Below, piece by piece: positions 35,101 through 44,148 of a stretch of DNA of 64,000 nt (positions within the stretch are counted from its first letter, which is position 1; each line of letters begins with the position of its first letter). The DNA comes from JAHBNG01 sp039028975. GTDB taxonomy: Bacteria; Chloroflexota; Anaerolineae; Caldilineales; Caldilineaceae. The stretch covers positions 27,878 through 91,877 of the forward strand of contig JBCCHB010000056.1 in the NCBI GenBank assembly GCA_039028975.1, written 5' to 3'. The notes under the pieces were generated by a model. It searched no databases. It saw nothing but the letters and a program-made list of their open reading frames with translations, and had not been told where the DNA came from. A program made the translations under genes and the position numbers.

Positions 35101-38100
35101 AGTCTGGTCAATTAGAGACCCGCCCAACCTGGACTGCCACAGAAGAAAACAATGCCAGAAGCGTTGCATTGGGAGACTGGAATCGGGATGGATATCTTGA
35201 CCTGGCGCTGGGGAATCGTTTTCATCAGAATCGCATCTATACGAACCTGGGCGGCATCTTTAATACAACAGCCACATGGACATCAGCAGAGGCCAAGTCC
35301 ACCTACGGGGTGGCCTGGAGCGACCTAGATTTGGATCGAGACCTGGATTTGGCTGTGGGAGACCAAAGTGATCCAGATAAGCTCTATTTGAATCAGGATG
35401 GATATCTATCTATGACCCCGTCCTGGCTCACAAGAGATGAGGATGACCTGTTGGATATTCTTTGGGCCGATATCAACAATGACGGTTATCCGGATCTCAT
35501 TACGGCTAATGAGGGAGAAGACAAGATCTACATGAATCAGACTGGGGTCTTGCAGTCGACTGCGACCTGGTCATCCAGTGATGCCGATAAGACAAGCTGC
35601 ATCGCCTGGGGAGACGTTGATGGGGACGGCGATCTGGACCTGGCTGTTGCCAATGACGAAGCGCCCAATAAAGTTTATCTAAATGACAATGGCATTTTGC
35701 AAGCTGACGGGGCCTGGATTTCCCAAGATGATGATGAATCGACTGGTTTAGCTTGGGCAGACGTCGATGGCGATGGCGATTTAGATCTGGCGGTTGCCAA
35801 TGATCGGGATCCCACCAAAGTCTATTTGAATGAAGGCCAAGAGCTCAATCCTATTGCGTGGTGGCAATCTGCCGATGACGACCGAGATACCAGCCTAGCC
35901 TGGGGCGATGTTGACAACGATGGGGATCTAGATCTGGCTGTTGGCGTCTTTGGCCGCGCCAACAAACTCTATTTGAACCAAAACAGCCGTCTAACGGCTA
36001 CACCCATCTATTTTTCATCAGACGAAGATGAAACAGCTAGCGTTGCCTGGGGCGACATGGATGGCGATGGGGACTTGGATCTAGCTGTCGGTAATCAAGG
36101 AACGCGTAACAAAGTCTACCTGAACAATCAAGGTTCATTGGCCCCAGCGGCACACTGGACATCTGCTGAGAGTGACTCAACCCGTAGCATCGCCTGGGGA
36201 GATTGGGATGGCGATGGGGATTTGGATCTGGCGGCTGGAAACTCAGACGCAACCAATAAAGTTTATCTGAACAGATGGGTTGGGGGCGATATAACATCAA
36301 ATCAGCTTAGCCAAGAAGCCGTTTGGCAATCCACAGAGGTTAGCTCGACTCGCACAATTGTCTGGGGAGATTGGGATAATGATGGGGATCTGGATCTGGC
36401 GGCGGGGAATTACGGTGCGCCAAATGTTATTTACCTCAATCGGCATCAACAAGGTGCGACCCAAGCGACTCAACCAGCATATGCCAGGATCGATAAACCC
36501 AATCAAGGTGCCTACTTTTTTGCCTCACCACAGATTATTCAGAGCGAAACGCTCACTATCGGCTTTACACTCTTCAATCCGGCAGGTGAATCTCGTCATC
36601 AAATTGGGCTGCACTATTCAACCAGCGGCGGCGCATGGTATACAGCAACGCTGCTGGACGATGCTGATGCCTATTTTCGGGCCACGCCAGCAGGCATACA
36701 GCACAACATCGGCTGGCACATTGGGCAAGATTTAATTCGCCAGGAAAAGGTTACGTTGTGGCTCGTGGTCTTCCCAGAAAATAGCCACTACCCAGTTCGA
36801 TGGCCAGCCACCACGACCCAGAGCCAACCATTTCGATTTGCTGCCCCTTGGTATGCCAAAGTGGTCGATGGAGGCGGCAATCCCATCGAAGACGCATCGG
36901 TCTATCACTTGGGAGCTGAAATAGGTCGATCCAATCAGGCAGGTCTGCTGCGTCTGCCAGAACTCGACCTGGAATCTCAGCTTGCGGCTCTTTCCCTACA
37001 AGCAACCGAGCCAACAGTTCGCACTGTTCATAATGAATGGGCTTACAAAACCTATACTACGAATATGAACTGGGATAACGCTAGTAGCGCCCGGATGTTT
37101 ACGGTTCAGCAGGCAGGCGAACAAAAACTAACCGTGCAAAAAGAAAGCCCGCTCATCCTATTTAATCTGGTCGTCTCGATTGAATGGGACGCTGGCACGG
37201 AATACTTCGATGAAATTGAGGGCATGGTTAAAAATGGCTCTAAGTATCTCTTGGATCTGTCTGATGGCCAGATGGCACTGGAACAGGTTGTGATTTACGA
37301 TAACGCCGAACATTGGTCGAACGCAGACATACGGATCTTTGCCAAAAATCGATTCCGCCCCTACGCATACATCGGTGGGCTAACGGCACCAACTTCGGAT
37401 GGGGCCATCCACCTAGGCCGTCAGTGGGATCGAAATCGGGGTTCTGGTCTATGGAACGCACCAGACGGCTATCGCACGTTTATCCACGAGTTTGGCCACT
37501 ATGCACTCAACTTATATGATGAATACTTTGTTTATGTATTCGATGAAGAGGGTAATTTTGTCAAAAAGGCTACGGCATTCTGTACGGCACCAAAAGAACT
37601 CCTTAAAGAGGGGAACGCCACTGCCAGCGCCATGTACTGGCAATACGTGGCAACAGAGCTGAGTGCCCAAGGCGTTCCCGGCTTGTGGACACCTTCCTAT
37701 AACCCTGCCTGTGAGCAGACTGAACAGTGGCGGCGAACCCGAGTCGAACAAGGAGGCACAGAAGGGGAATCCACTTGGGAAACCCTAGCCAGAGTCTATG
37801 CGGATGAAGAAGCTGCTCCCCGCTGGCAGATTGTCACACCGATTGATCGTGGTCACATCATGACTGGCCCTGTCAAGCTGCCTACGACATTGCCCGTGTG
37901 GCCAGAAGTTTCCAGCATCAATTCGGGTGCAGAAATTGTGCCACGGCGGTATCTAAGCGTTAGTGGACCAGATAGCTCAAATCAAAACGCATTTGTTACC
38001 CTCTACGATCGGCATGGCCACTCCACAAACCAAGGGTTCACCGATAGGGATGGTCAGATTACGATTTATGGAGCGACGAGCGGCTCACAAATTCGGGTGA

Positions 38101-38687
38101 CTAGTCGCAATAGTCAACTGAGCGGTATTCTTACAGTAGGAAGCGCACAGGAACTCAACCTTTCCTTAGAATCTGTTGGCAGCCATTTGGGCAATGCAGA
38201 AGAATCTGACAATGCACAAGGTATAGATGAATTTTCTGAATCCAGAATGACCTTTGAATCACAGAATCCAGTGATCTATTCCCAAGATGGTGCCACCAGT
38301 CTCTACGTTAGTGATGGAAGTCTGGACAGCACAGACACATCACTCATCATCTTAGCCATACAAACGCACTCGGTGCCACTTCCAGAAGAATGGGTGCTAT
38401 ATTCGGAAATTTACAAGATTACAACCGATTCTGGGCAAATGAAATTAAAACAGCCTGCAATCTTGGAAATACGATATGACCATCTATCAATCAACAGTAA
38501 CAACGCCCAAATTATCTGGAACGATCCGACAACAGATGAATGGCAACTTATTCCAAGTAGAGTTGATAGCGAGAACAGATCCATCTATGCTGCCGTAGCA
38601 AATCTGGGCGCATTCGCTATTGTTCAAGTGCCGAAAATCGAACCGAACCAATTGCTATTCATTCCGTATTTTTCATCCCCTAGATAG
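32118..38687 (+). CDS. Giant secreted FG-GAP/VCBS-repeat protein with CLCA-like metalloprotease motif
   Basis: A 2189-aa product. The start MLSSISFSK is preferred (AAGGGAG nine bases upstream, signal peptide to about residue 35). A short IPSADIPSAD repeat follows. I count 28 repeats of about 49 residues, each with a Ca-binding core such as WGDVDNDGDLDLAVGN, over about residues 80-1440; this would suit four seven-bladed integrin-like propellers. After two beta domains comes HEFGHYALNLYDEY with the first His at residue 1790. It matches the CLCA-type zinc protease motif HExxHxxxGxxDE, with Asn in place of the Gly. Later domains include a carboxypeptidase-regulatory-like unit, and the tail is LLFIPYFSSPR. 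It is probably a calcium-dependent surface protease or adhesin. Confidence 0.87.
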   Translation: MLSSISFSKILHFLRLVLSLYIVFHAQPLRGESSNPFNIPSADIPSADIPSVNVPSIQLSSQVGWESSESYQTFDLALGDVDKDGDLDLAVVDSGRNAPIRLYLNHNGTFAKSASWTSTETQNAYSVAWGDVDNDGDLDLAVGNYEATNLLYLNDGHQLNPTPVWQSTEVDKTYSVAWGDVNGDGYLDLAIGNGDSDGEPNRIYLNQQGILESTASWASTEFDDTRSVAWADVDNDQQLDLAAGNDGQPSRLYKNTGQTLNNTANWVSDLDDNTQDIAWGDVNNDGYPDLAVANEYEQDHLYINQGGILPPTPTWHSNEDDVSRGIAWGDVDADGDVDLVVALDGIFTGNGANIGRTRIYLNQEGQLSASESWRTADSHYAQSVAVGDISHDGFLDLVIGTTENNKAYFSLNQVLGPTPKWVSEDNDNTRCVAWGDVDGDGSLELAAGNWGQLNTIYLNQENVQLGSTWASDDSTDSQAIDAGDFDKDGDLDLAIAKDGANLVYRNDNGVIHTPPIWTSDDTDDTWSIAWGDVNNDGYLDLAIGNDGSPNKLYLNNQGVLQRTPSWASADDEDTQEVVWGDIDNDGDLDLAALNRNAPDRVYINVAGQLAPDFWASTEDEDTWAIAWADLDGNQQLDLIVGNSGSSPTRVYFNSGNGQLAQTATWASTELGSTFSIALADMDKDGDLDLAIGNSRANHVYVNGGSGLPQTANWISTETERTRGVAWGDINNDGYLELAVATEGGFQGSDGLDKVYLNVNGTLQTTAFWAAGNSRDETTSVAWGDVNQDGYQDLVFGLADGANRLYLNQNGTFQTTPIWESIALDATQSVAWGDLNGDTFPELAVGNNGVNKVYLNQSGVLETIASWTSTDRSNTYQIMWGDVDNDGDLDLIIGNDRTANRIYMNTDGQLATEGISLGDDERTQAIALGDFDNNQTLDLAVGNDGVNKILLNNGGAFQVSQWIADEEGDTYAGSWGDVDNDGYLDLVAGDRLFHNQSGQLETRPTWTATEENNARSVALGDWNRDGYLDLALGNRFHQNRIYTNLGGIFNTTATWTSAEAKSTYGVAWSDLDLDRDLDLAVGDQSDPDKLYLNQDGYLSMTPSWLTRDEDDLLDILWADINNDGYPDLITANEGEDKIYMNQTGVLQSTATWSSSDADKTSCIAWGDVDGDGDLDLAVANDEAPNKVYLNDNGILQADGAWISQDDDESTGLAWADVDGDGDLDLAVANDRDPTKVYLNEGQELNPIAWWQSADDDRDTSLAWGDVDNDGDLDLAVGVFGRANKLYLNQNSRLTATPIYFSSDEDETASVAWGDMDGDGDLDLAVGNQGTRNKVYLNNQGSLAPAAHWTSAESDSTRSIAWGDWDGDGDLDLAAGNSDATNKVYLNRWVGGDITSNQLSQEAVWQSTEVSSTRTIVWGDWDNDGDLDLAAGNYGAPNVIYLNRHQQGATQATQPAYARIDKPNQGAYFFASPQIIQSETLTIGFTLFNPAGESRHQIGLHYSTSGGAWYTATLLDDADAYFRATPAGIQHNIGWHIGQDLIRQEKVTLWLVVFPENSHYPVRWPATTTQSQPFRFAAPWYAKVVDGGGNPIEDASVYHLGAEIGRSNQAGLLRLPELDLESQLAALSLQATEPTVRTVHNEWAYKTYTTNMNWDNASSARMFTVQQAGEQKLTVQKESPLILFNLVVSIEWDAGTEYFDEIEGMVKNGSKYLLDLSDGQMALEQVVIYDNAEHWSNADIRIFAKNRFRPYAYIGGLTAPTSDGAIHLGRQWDRNRGSGLWNAPDGYRTFIHEFGHYALNLYDEYFVYVFDEEGNFVKKATAFCTAPKELLKEGNATASAMYWQYVATELSAQGVPGLWTPSYNPACEQTEQWRRTRVEQGGTEGESTWETLARVYADEEAAPRWQIVTPIDRGHIMTGPVKLPTTLPVWPEVSSINSGAEIVPRRYLSVSGPDSSNQNAFVTLYDRHGHSTNQGFTDRDGQITIYGATSGSQIRVTSRNSQLSGILTVGSAQELNLSLESVGSHLGNAEESDNAQGIDEFSESRMTFESQNPVIYSQDGATSLYVSDGSLDSTDTSLIILAIQTHSVPLPEEWVLYSEIYKITTDSGQMKLKQPAILEIRYDHLSINSNNAQIIWNDPTTDEWQLIPSRVDSENRSIYAAVANLGAFAIVQVPKIEPNQLLFIPYFSSPR

Positions 38688-39011
38688 ATATGAAATGTTC
38701 TCTCACCAAGCTGCAAAGGTATCCATCTGCCTTTGCGGCTTCGCTTCTTTGCGTGCGGCTTAACGTGACATGTCACTCCATTCTTCCAAACACCCTATGA
38801 ATCAACCGAATAACCAACTCCGGCCACGAAACACCATCAATCGTTACCATTGAGAAAGACCAAAGGAAGTGGGGTGCCCAGTTGCGCCTGGAGTGCATCC
38901 TCAGACCGAAAAGAAAATATACCATGAAGGAAATGAAGGAATTGAAGGGGGCCAGCCGTCATCCAGGTTCATAAGTCCTATCGGGGGTTGAGAATAAGGC
39001 AATTCGCCCAC

Positions 39012-39119
39012 CAGCAATTCCCGAGGCTTTATGTCAATCTTCTCGAGTGAAAATACGATTTTGAGGCAAATTTTGTACGAAAACTATGCATTTTTTCACT
39101 CGGGTAGTGGGAATTGCTG
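39012..39119. terminator. Nested inverted repeats between convergent genes
   Basis: The outer arms are CAGCAATTCCC (39012-39022) and GGGAATTGCTG (39109-39119). The inner arms are CGAGTGAAAA (39044-39053) and TTTTCACTCG (39093-39102). The structure lies between the FG-GAP gene and the MATE gene, whose ends converge. It may be a two-way terminator or a small palindromic mobile element. The flanking bases 38688-39011 show no gene. Confidence 0.55.
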
Positions 39120-39246
39120 TTCGCCCACTTGTGGAATAAGAAATAACTCGAACCATTAGAAACCTCTGAACTTTCCTTCAATCCCTTCAATCGCTTCGTG
39201 GTTCAGTTAAGAATTTAAGTCTAACGAATTTTCGTATTCAAGCCAT

Positions 39247-40824
39247 CTATGGATTCACCTCATACCCTCCACCAGCAAAAACCACCTGTACATCCCCGCC
39301 TTCTAGCCGATAGACAACCCCGCTCTCGCCAATCTCTTCGGTTGCTGTGGGTCGGGCCATATTCGGGGTGCGCACATCGCTGAGAAAGCGCTGCTGCGCC
39401 ATTTCTGACAATTTGTGCAGGTGACGGCGATAGATCTCTGTCTTGTGCAAGGCAACGGATAGCCACGTTGAACCGCGCCAGCGGGTACCCATGTAGATAG
39501 CATCCAGCACAGAGCCGATTACTAAGGCATACCAGACGCCTGTGGACCCATAGCCCAGCACGATAGCAAAGAGATATGCCAGCGTAACAGTCACAACCCC
39601 TTTGGTCAGAAAGGTGCTGTACATGCCAGGCGTTGAATCACCGGCTCCGCGTAAGGCACCATTGGCCACCATGGCAATCCCAACAAGCGGTAGAACGAGG
39701 ACGTTAATGCGCATATATTCAGTGCCAGCACTCATGACAATCGGATGGGCGCTGGGGTCAAAGAGACGTAGTATGGCTGGTGCAAATATCCAAATCGGGG
39801 TAGCCAAAACGATCATCACGACGACGCCTAGACCAATGGCCATGTTGCCGCGGCGCCTAGCTTCGTCTGTTTGCCAAGCACCCAGGGCTTGACCAACCAA
39901 GCTGGTCGCGGCCACGTTGATGCCCAGAACGGGCATAAAAGCCAACGCCTCGATCTGCATGGCAATTCCCAACGCGGCGGCACCATATGTCGCAACCTCT
40001 GTGGATGTGACAATGCCAATGACCAGCAGGCGGGATCCATTCCGTAAGACGCCTTGAATCCCCGAAGGCACGCCAATGGTTAGTATGTCCCAAAAGGTCT
40101 GCCAGTGGGGCCAGTAGGTGCCAGGGAGGATCTTGATGACATTCTTGCCCGAATAGAAGAGATAGAGTACAACGACCACCCCCAATCCTCGAGAGATGAC
40201 TGTGCCAATGGCTGCGCCGGTTACGCCATATGCGGGTACAGGTCCAAAGCCAAACATGAAGAGATAGTTGAGCAAGATGTTGAGAAAGTTCAGCGCCCCA
40301 GTCAGTATCAATGGGGTGACCGTATCCCCAGCACCTTGCATTAGTCGGTTGAAGACAATATTGAGGATGAGGAAGACCGTTCCAACAAAGAGCACTTGAA
40401 GATATTCAGTCCCAATCTCAACAGCCAGGGGATCGCCGCCGCTGTTGACCCAGCTTAGAATAGGGCGGGCCGTCAGCAGCCCGAGTACAGTCAGAAGCAG
40501 CGAGAGCAGTACGCCCGACGAGATGGCTTGCCGAGTCACGAAGCTCATCCGCTGGGGATCGCGAGCGCCTTTGGCCTGGGCCACCAAGCTCATAGCTCCG
40601 GCAGATACGGAAAGCACCATGACCAGAACCAACAAACGAATGGTAAAACTCATACCCACAGCGGCGATGGCAATCGGCCCCAATCGGCCGACCATAAAGA
40701 CATCCACTACTTCGACTAAAGTCTGTAATAGATTTGTGAGCATCACAGGCAGGGCCAGCCGCCAGACATCTCGTAATAGGCCCATGTCAAGTTGAAAAGA
40801 GCGTTTGTTAAGGGAGCTTTGCAT
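39247..40824 (-). CDS. MATE family efflux transporter
   Basis: A 525-aa integral membrane protein with 12 predicted helices in two similar halves. The first half opens LALPVMLTNLLQTLVEVVDVFMVGRLGP, the typical MatE opening, and the second repeats the pattern (FMPVLGINVAATSLVGQALGA). These proteins export cationic drugs or metabolites in exchange for Na+ or H+. A hydrophilic C-terminal tail of about 70 residues (from RHLHKLSEM) is longer than usual. The gene stands alone; the substrate cannot be told from sequence. Confidence 0.9.
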   Translation of the reverse strand: MQSSLNKRSFQLDMGLLRDVWRLALPVMLTNLLQTLVEVVDVFMVGRLGPIAIAAVGMSFTIRLLVLVMVLSVSAGAMSLVAQAKGARDPQRMSFVTRQAISSGVLLSLLLTVLGLLTARPILSWVNSGGDPLAVEIGTEYLQVLFVGTVFLILNIVFNRLMQGAGDTVTPLILTGALNFLNILLNYLFMFGFGPVPAYGVTGAAIGTVISRGLGVVVVLYLFYSGKNVIKILPGTYWPHWQTFWDILTIGVPSGIQGVLRNGSRLLVIGIVTSTEVATYGAAALGIAMQIEALAFMPVLGINVAATSLVGQALGAWQTDEARRRGNMAIGLGVVVMIVLATPIWIFAPAILRLFDPSAHPIVMSAGTEYMRINVLVLPLVGIAMVANGALRGAGDSTPGMYSTFLTKGVVTVTLAYLFAIVLGYGSTGVWYALVIGSVLDAIYMGTRWRGSTWLSVALHKTEIYRRHLHKLSEMAQQRFLSDVRTPNMARPTATEEIGESGVVYRLEGGDVQVVFAGGGYEVNP

Positions 40825-40936
40825 AATTACCTAACCTGAGCGAGTTGGAGCCAAAATGGAACACAGATTTTCAGGATCTGTCGGAATTAGTGTAATGGGT
40901 AGGCTAACGGTAGCCAACGGTAAAAACGTTTATTTT

Positions 40937-41002
40937 GTAGCCCGTCCTTGTAGGGCCGATGGTTGGATAACCCATGCACACCGCCCTACAAGGACGGGCT
41001 AC
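40937..41002. repeat. 20-bp perfect inverted repeat (REP-like)
   Basis: Arms GTAGCCCGTCCTTGTAGGGC (40937-40956) and its exact complement (40983-41002) surround a 26-base loop. Like the 6046-6152 element it carries GTAG at the outer left side of the stem. It lies between the MATE start and the CoA-transferase end. It may be a RAYT-type REP hairpin or MITE; no transposase gene is in the window. Confidence 0.75.
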
Positions 41003-41070
41003 TGTGCTGAAACATTCGTAGCCCCCGTGATCCTTTCTGTCTGTGGGAAGAGTATTGAGGAATGGTGACG

Positions 41071-42414
41071 CTACAATCTTTCGGCAAACGATGCATCCGT
41101 CTTGGCCCTAACTTCATCCAGGGTTGCCTCTGGCATGAGTTGGGTAAGGGTCAATTGCCCATCGATGAAACGAAAAACGGCCAAATCCGTAATCACTACA
41201 TCGACAGATTGAGTGGCTGTCAATGGCAGCGTACACGAAGGGACAATTTTGGCCGACCTATCCCGGCTGGTATGGGTCATGGTGACGATGAGGCGCTTGG
41301 CTCCCGACGCCAGGTCCATGGCGCCGCCAACACCCAGCAATGGTTTGCCTGGCACGGCCCAATTGGCCAGATTGGCCTCTGCATCCACCTGCAAACCACC
41401 CATAATCGCCACGTCAATGTGGCCCCCACGGATCATGGCAAATGAGTCGGCACTGTCGAAGTAGCTGGTCCCTGGTAGGGCCGTCACCGGAATCTTGCCT
41501 GCGTTGACCGGGTAATCGAGCGCGCCGCCTTCTTCTGGTGCCGGTCCTACCCCTAACATGCCATTTTCTGTATGGAGAATAATCCCATGTTCGGGCGTAA
41601 TTAGATCAGAGACCAGGGTAGGAATCCCGATGCCTAAGTTGACGATGTCACCAGCCTTCAACTCGGCTAGGGCAGCTTTGGCCATGTTCAGGCGAGCGGT
41701 GTCAACCTTTTTAGCGCTGCCCGCTACCGATGCCGATGATCCCAGATCCTCCAGCGTAGTGCGAGCTTGTGCTAGATAGTCCACATAGCAGCCTGGGGTA
41801 TGAATCTGATCAGGGTCCAGCGTACCCATTGGCACAATCTCCTCCACCTCCGCGATGACCAGATCGGCGGCGGTACACATGGCGCGGTTAAAGTTCTGCT
41901 CAGTCATGCGATAGACAAGGTTGCCCGCTTCGTCGGCTTTCCAGGCACGGATCAGGGCAACATTGCCTCGAATGGCTGGCTGGTAGATATAGGTTTTGCC
42001 GTCGATTGTCTTGGTCTCACGCCCCTCGGCCAATTTCGTTCCCACTGAAGTCGGCGTGTAGAAGCCACCAATGCCAGCTCCGCCAGCTCGAATGGCTTCA
42101 GCCAATGATCCCTGGGGCAGCAATTCAACGCTCATGGTGCCGGACTGAGCAGCTTCCACAGCTTCCCGATTGGAGGTGAAAAAGGAGCCGATGGCCGCTT
42201 TGATTTGGCCATTGCGCAACAGGCGTCCACCCCCCAAGCCACTCTCACCTACGTTATTCCCCACATAGGTTAAATTCTTGGTGGGGGTCTCGGCCAAGGC
42301 GTGAAGTAGATGAACAGGATTTCCCGTCATGCCAAAGCCACCGACGAGCATCACGTCCCCATCTTTGATCAATTTGGCCGCGTCTTCGCACGTAATTTGA
42401 GGTACACTTTTCAT
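41071..42414 (-). CDS. Fused two-domain 3-oxoacid/3-oxoadipate CoA-transferase
   Basis: A 447-aa product with the A subunit (about 1-220, with VGGFGMTGNPVHLL and GSFFTSNREAV) and the B subunit (about 235-447) in one chain. The catalytic Glu lies in HTENGMLGVGPAP. The enzyme moves CoA from succinyl-CoA to acetoacetate or 3-oxoadipate. The upstream thiolase, six bases away, is of the 3-oxoadipyl-CoA type, which favours 3-oxoadipate, the penultimate step of the beta-ketoadipate pathway. In many bacteria the two subunits are separate genes (pcaI and pcaJ). The genes for earlier aromatic steps are not in the window. Confidence 0.85.
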   Translation of the reverse strand: MKSVPQITCEDAAKLIKDGDVMLVGGFGMTGNPVHLLHALAETPTKNLTYVGNNVGESGLGGGRLLRNGQIKAAIGSFFTSNREAVEAAQSGTMSVELLPQGSLAEAIRAGGAGIGGFYTPTSVGTKLAEGRETKTIDGKTYIYQPAIRGNVALIRAWKADEAGNLVYRMTEQNFNRAMCTAADLVIAEVEEIVPMGTLDPDQIHTPGCYVDYLAQARTTLEDLGSSASVAGSAKKVDTARLNMAKAALAELKAGDIVNLGIGIPTLVSDLITPEHGIILHTENGMLGVGPAPEEGGALDYPVNAGKIPVTALPGTSYFDSADSFAMIRGGHIDVAIMGGLQVDAEANLANWAVPGKPLLGVGGAMDLASGAKRLIVTMTHTSRDRSAKIVPSCTLPLTATQSVDVVITDLAVFRFIDGQLTLTQLMPEATLDEVRAKTDASFAERL

Positions 42415-42420
42415 ATTTTT

Positions 42421-43689
42421 TTACAGCCTCTCTACAAGGGTTGCTTCACCTTGACCAACCCCAACGCAGAGGGTGGCTAAACCATAACGCATTTGCTCTC
42501 CTTGGTTGGCACGACGCTGCATTTCATAGAGCAATGTCGTTAGGATGCGTGCCCCTGAGCAGCCCAATGGGTGTCCTAAGGCGATGGCACCACCATTGAC
42601 ATTGGTAATCTCTTCGCTCAGATTCAAGTCGCGCAGCACGGCAATGGATTGGGCAGCAAAAGCTTCGTTAAGTTCAGCCAAGTCAATGTCCTCAATTGTC
42701 AGCTTGTGCCGTGCCAGGACTTTGCGGGTGGCATAGGTTGGCCCAATGCCCATGACCCGAGGATCAACGCCAGCCGCGGCCGATCCAACCCAGCGCGCCA
42801 TGGGCTGGATTCCCAATTCCTCTGCTTTGGCTGCAGACATGAGCACAATGGCGCAGGCTCCATCATTGAGGCCGCTGGAATTTCCGGCAGTCACCGAGCC
42901 GCCCTCACGGAATGCTGGACGCAGCTTAGCCAGGGACTCCATACTGGTGGCCAACTCGTAGCCATCCCCGTTTTTGGTGTACCGAGGGTGCTCGTCCGTA
43001 TCAAAGAGAATCGGCTCTTTGCGTCGTTGGGGAATCGATACGGGGACAACCTGCTCTTTGAAGTATCCATTGTTGATAGCTTTAACGGCTCGACTTTGAC
43101 TTTGGAGCGCAAAGCGATCCTGGTCTTCCCGGGTGATCTTCCCACCCTCAATGTCGCCAGTACAGCTCATCTCGATTATATTCTCGGCCGTCTCACCCAT
43201 AGCTTCTAAAGGAAAAAGCGCTTGCATTGCCGGATTGGGATAGCGCCATCCCAGGGTTGTATCAAAGCCAGTAATATTACCTGAGGGCCCAAAGCCTACT
43301 GAATTCTTGGGAATGGAATAGGGGGCACGAGTCATGCTCTCAACGCCACCGGCAATGTACACATCACCCTCGCCACACTTGATGGCCCGAGCCGCTTGGT
43401 TCACTGCATTAAGTCCACTAGCACAGAGCCGATTCACAGTGACGCCACCTACGTGCTGGGGCAGCCCGGCCAGCAAAAGAGCCATGCGGGCCACGTTACG
43501 ATTATCCTCACCAGCTTGGTTGGCGCAGCCCAGGTAAACCTCTTCCACCAGGGCTGGATCAACCCCAGCACGGTTGACCACTTCTTTGATAGCGACCGCA
43601 GCCAGATCATCGGGGCGAACTTGGGAGAGTGTACCCCTGATGCGGCCAATGGGTGTTCGCACAGCCGCAACGATAACGACTTCGTTCAT
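42421..43689 (-). CDS. pcaF: 3-oxoadipyl-CoA/acetyl-CoA thiolase
   Basis: A 422-aa thiolase that splits 3-oxoadipyl-CoA into succinyl-CoA and acetyl-CoA, or acetoacetyl-CoA into two acetyl-CoA. Active-site Cys lies in NRLCASGLNA, His in GGAIALGHPLGCSG and the second Cys in TLCVGVGQG. The segment GCANQAGEDNRNVARMA and the TLGWRYPNP motif are typical of PcaF/PaaJ rather than plain acetoacetyl-CoA thiolases. First gene of a two-gene operon with the CoA-transferase. Substrate assignment is from family resemblance. Confidence 0.82.
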   Translation of the reverse strand: MNEVVIVAAVRTPIGRIRGTLSQVRPDDLAAVAIKEVVNRAGVDPALVEEVYLGCANQAGEDNRNVARMALLLAGLPQHVGGVTVNRLCASGLNAVNQAARAIKCGEGDVYIAGGVESMTRAPYSIPKNSVGFGPSGNITGFDTTLGWRYPNPAMQALFPLEAMGETAENIIEMSCTGDIEGGKITREDQDRFALQSQSRAVKAINNGYFKEQVVPVSIPQRRKEPILFDTDEHPRYTKNGDGYELATSMESLAKLRPAFREGGSVTAGNSSGLNDGACAIVLMSAAKAEELGIQPMARWVGSAAAGVDPRVMGIGPTYATRKVLARHKLTIEDIDLAELNEAFAAQSIAVLRDLNLSEEITNVNGGAIALGHPLGCSGARILTTLLYEMQRRANQGEQMRYGLATLCVGVGQGEATLVERL

Positions 43690-44148
43690 ATTGTTTCCTC
43701 TCTTGATCTGTTATACTTCGCCAGAAAAGTCTTATCCCGGCTCTTGCCCAATCTGCTCTGGACTATTCCAAAAAGGACGGACATTCCCGTCTTCACAGGA
43801 ACAAGCTTTTTCTGGCCATCTATATGGGGATTGCATGAAGATGAGTTTACTGCATTTTGGGGTCTTCTTCAATTTGTGGGGTATGAGTACAAGAGTAGGA
43901 GATATCAGTGCTCCAGATTGTCTCGCTCTAGATATTGGTTGGCTCTACTTGATCGTGACTCATCCCACAGATTACCGGAACGTGGCAATGCAAAATAGTG
44001 TCATAAACCGATCCAATTGCCAAAATCGTCTAGAAAAAATCGCGCTGGTCGCGCAAACGGTGAATTTAGATTGACTGCTGAATCATACAGGCAACGTCCT
44101 TTACAAACATGCAAATGACAAGTCCAACATAATTTCAAGGAGAGAGCA
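43690..44148. other. Intergenic stretch, no feature recognised
   Basis: 459 bases between the divergent thiolase and DoxX-like genes. Open frames present here lack ribosome sites and recognisable protein sequence. I see no clear hairpin or repeat. It must contain both promoters. Confidence 0.5.

Noticed and set aside
32320..36440. FG-GAP region as a DNA-level tandem repeat or mobile element
   Set aside because: The repeats are conserved at protein level and diverged in DNA, as expected for an old repeat protein.
43396..43998. Plus-strand open frame of 200 codons over the thiolase start
   Set aside because: Mostly antisense to conserved thiolase sequence; the part beyond the thiolase shows no protein family features.
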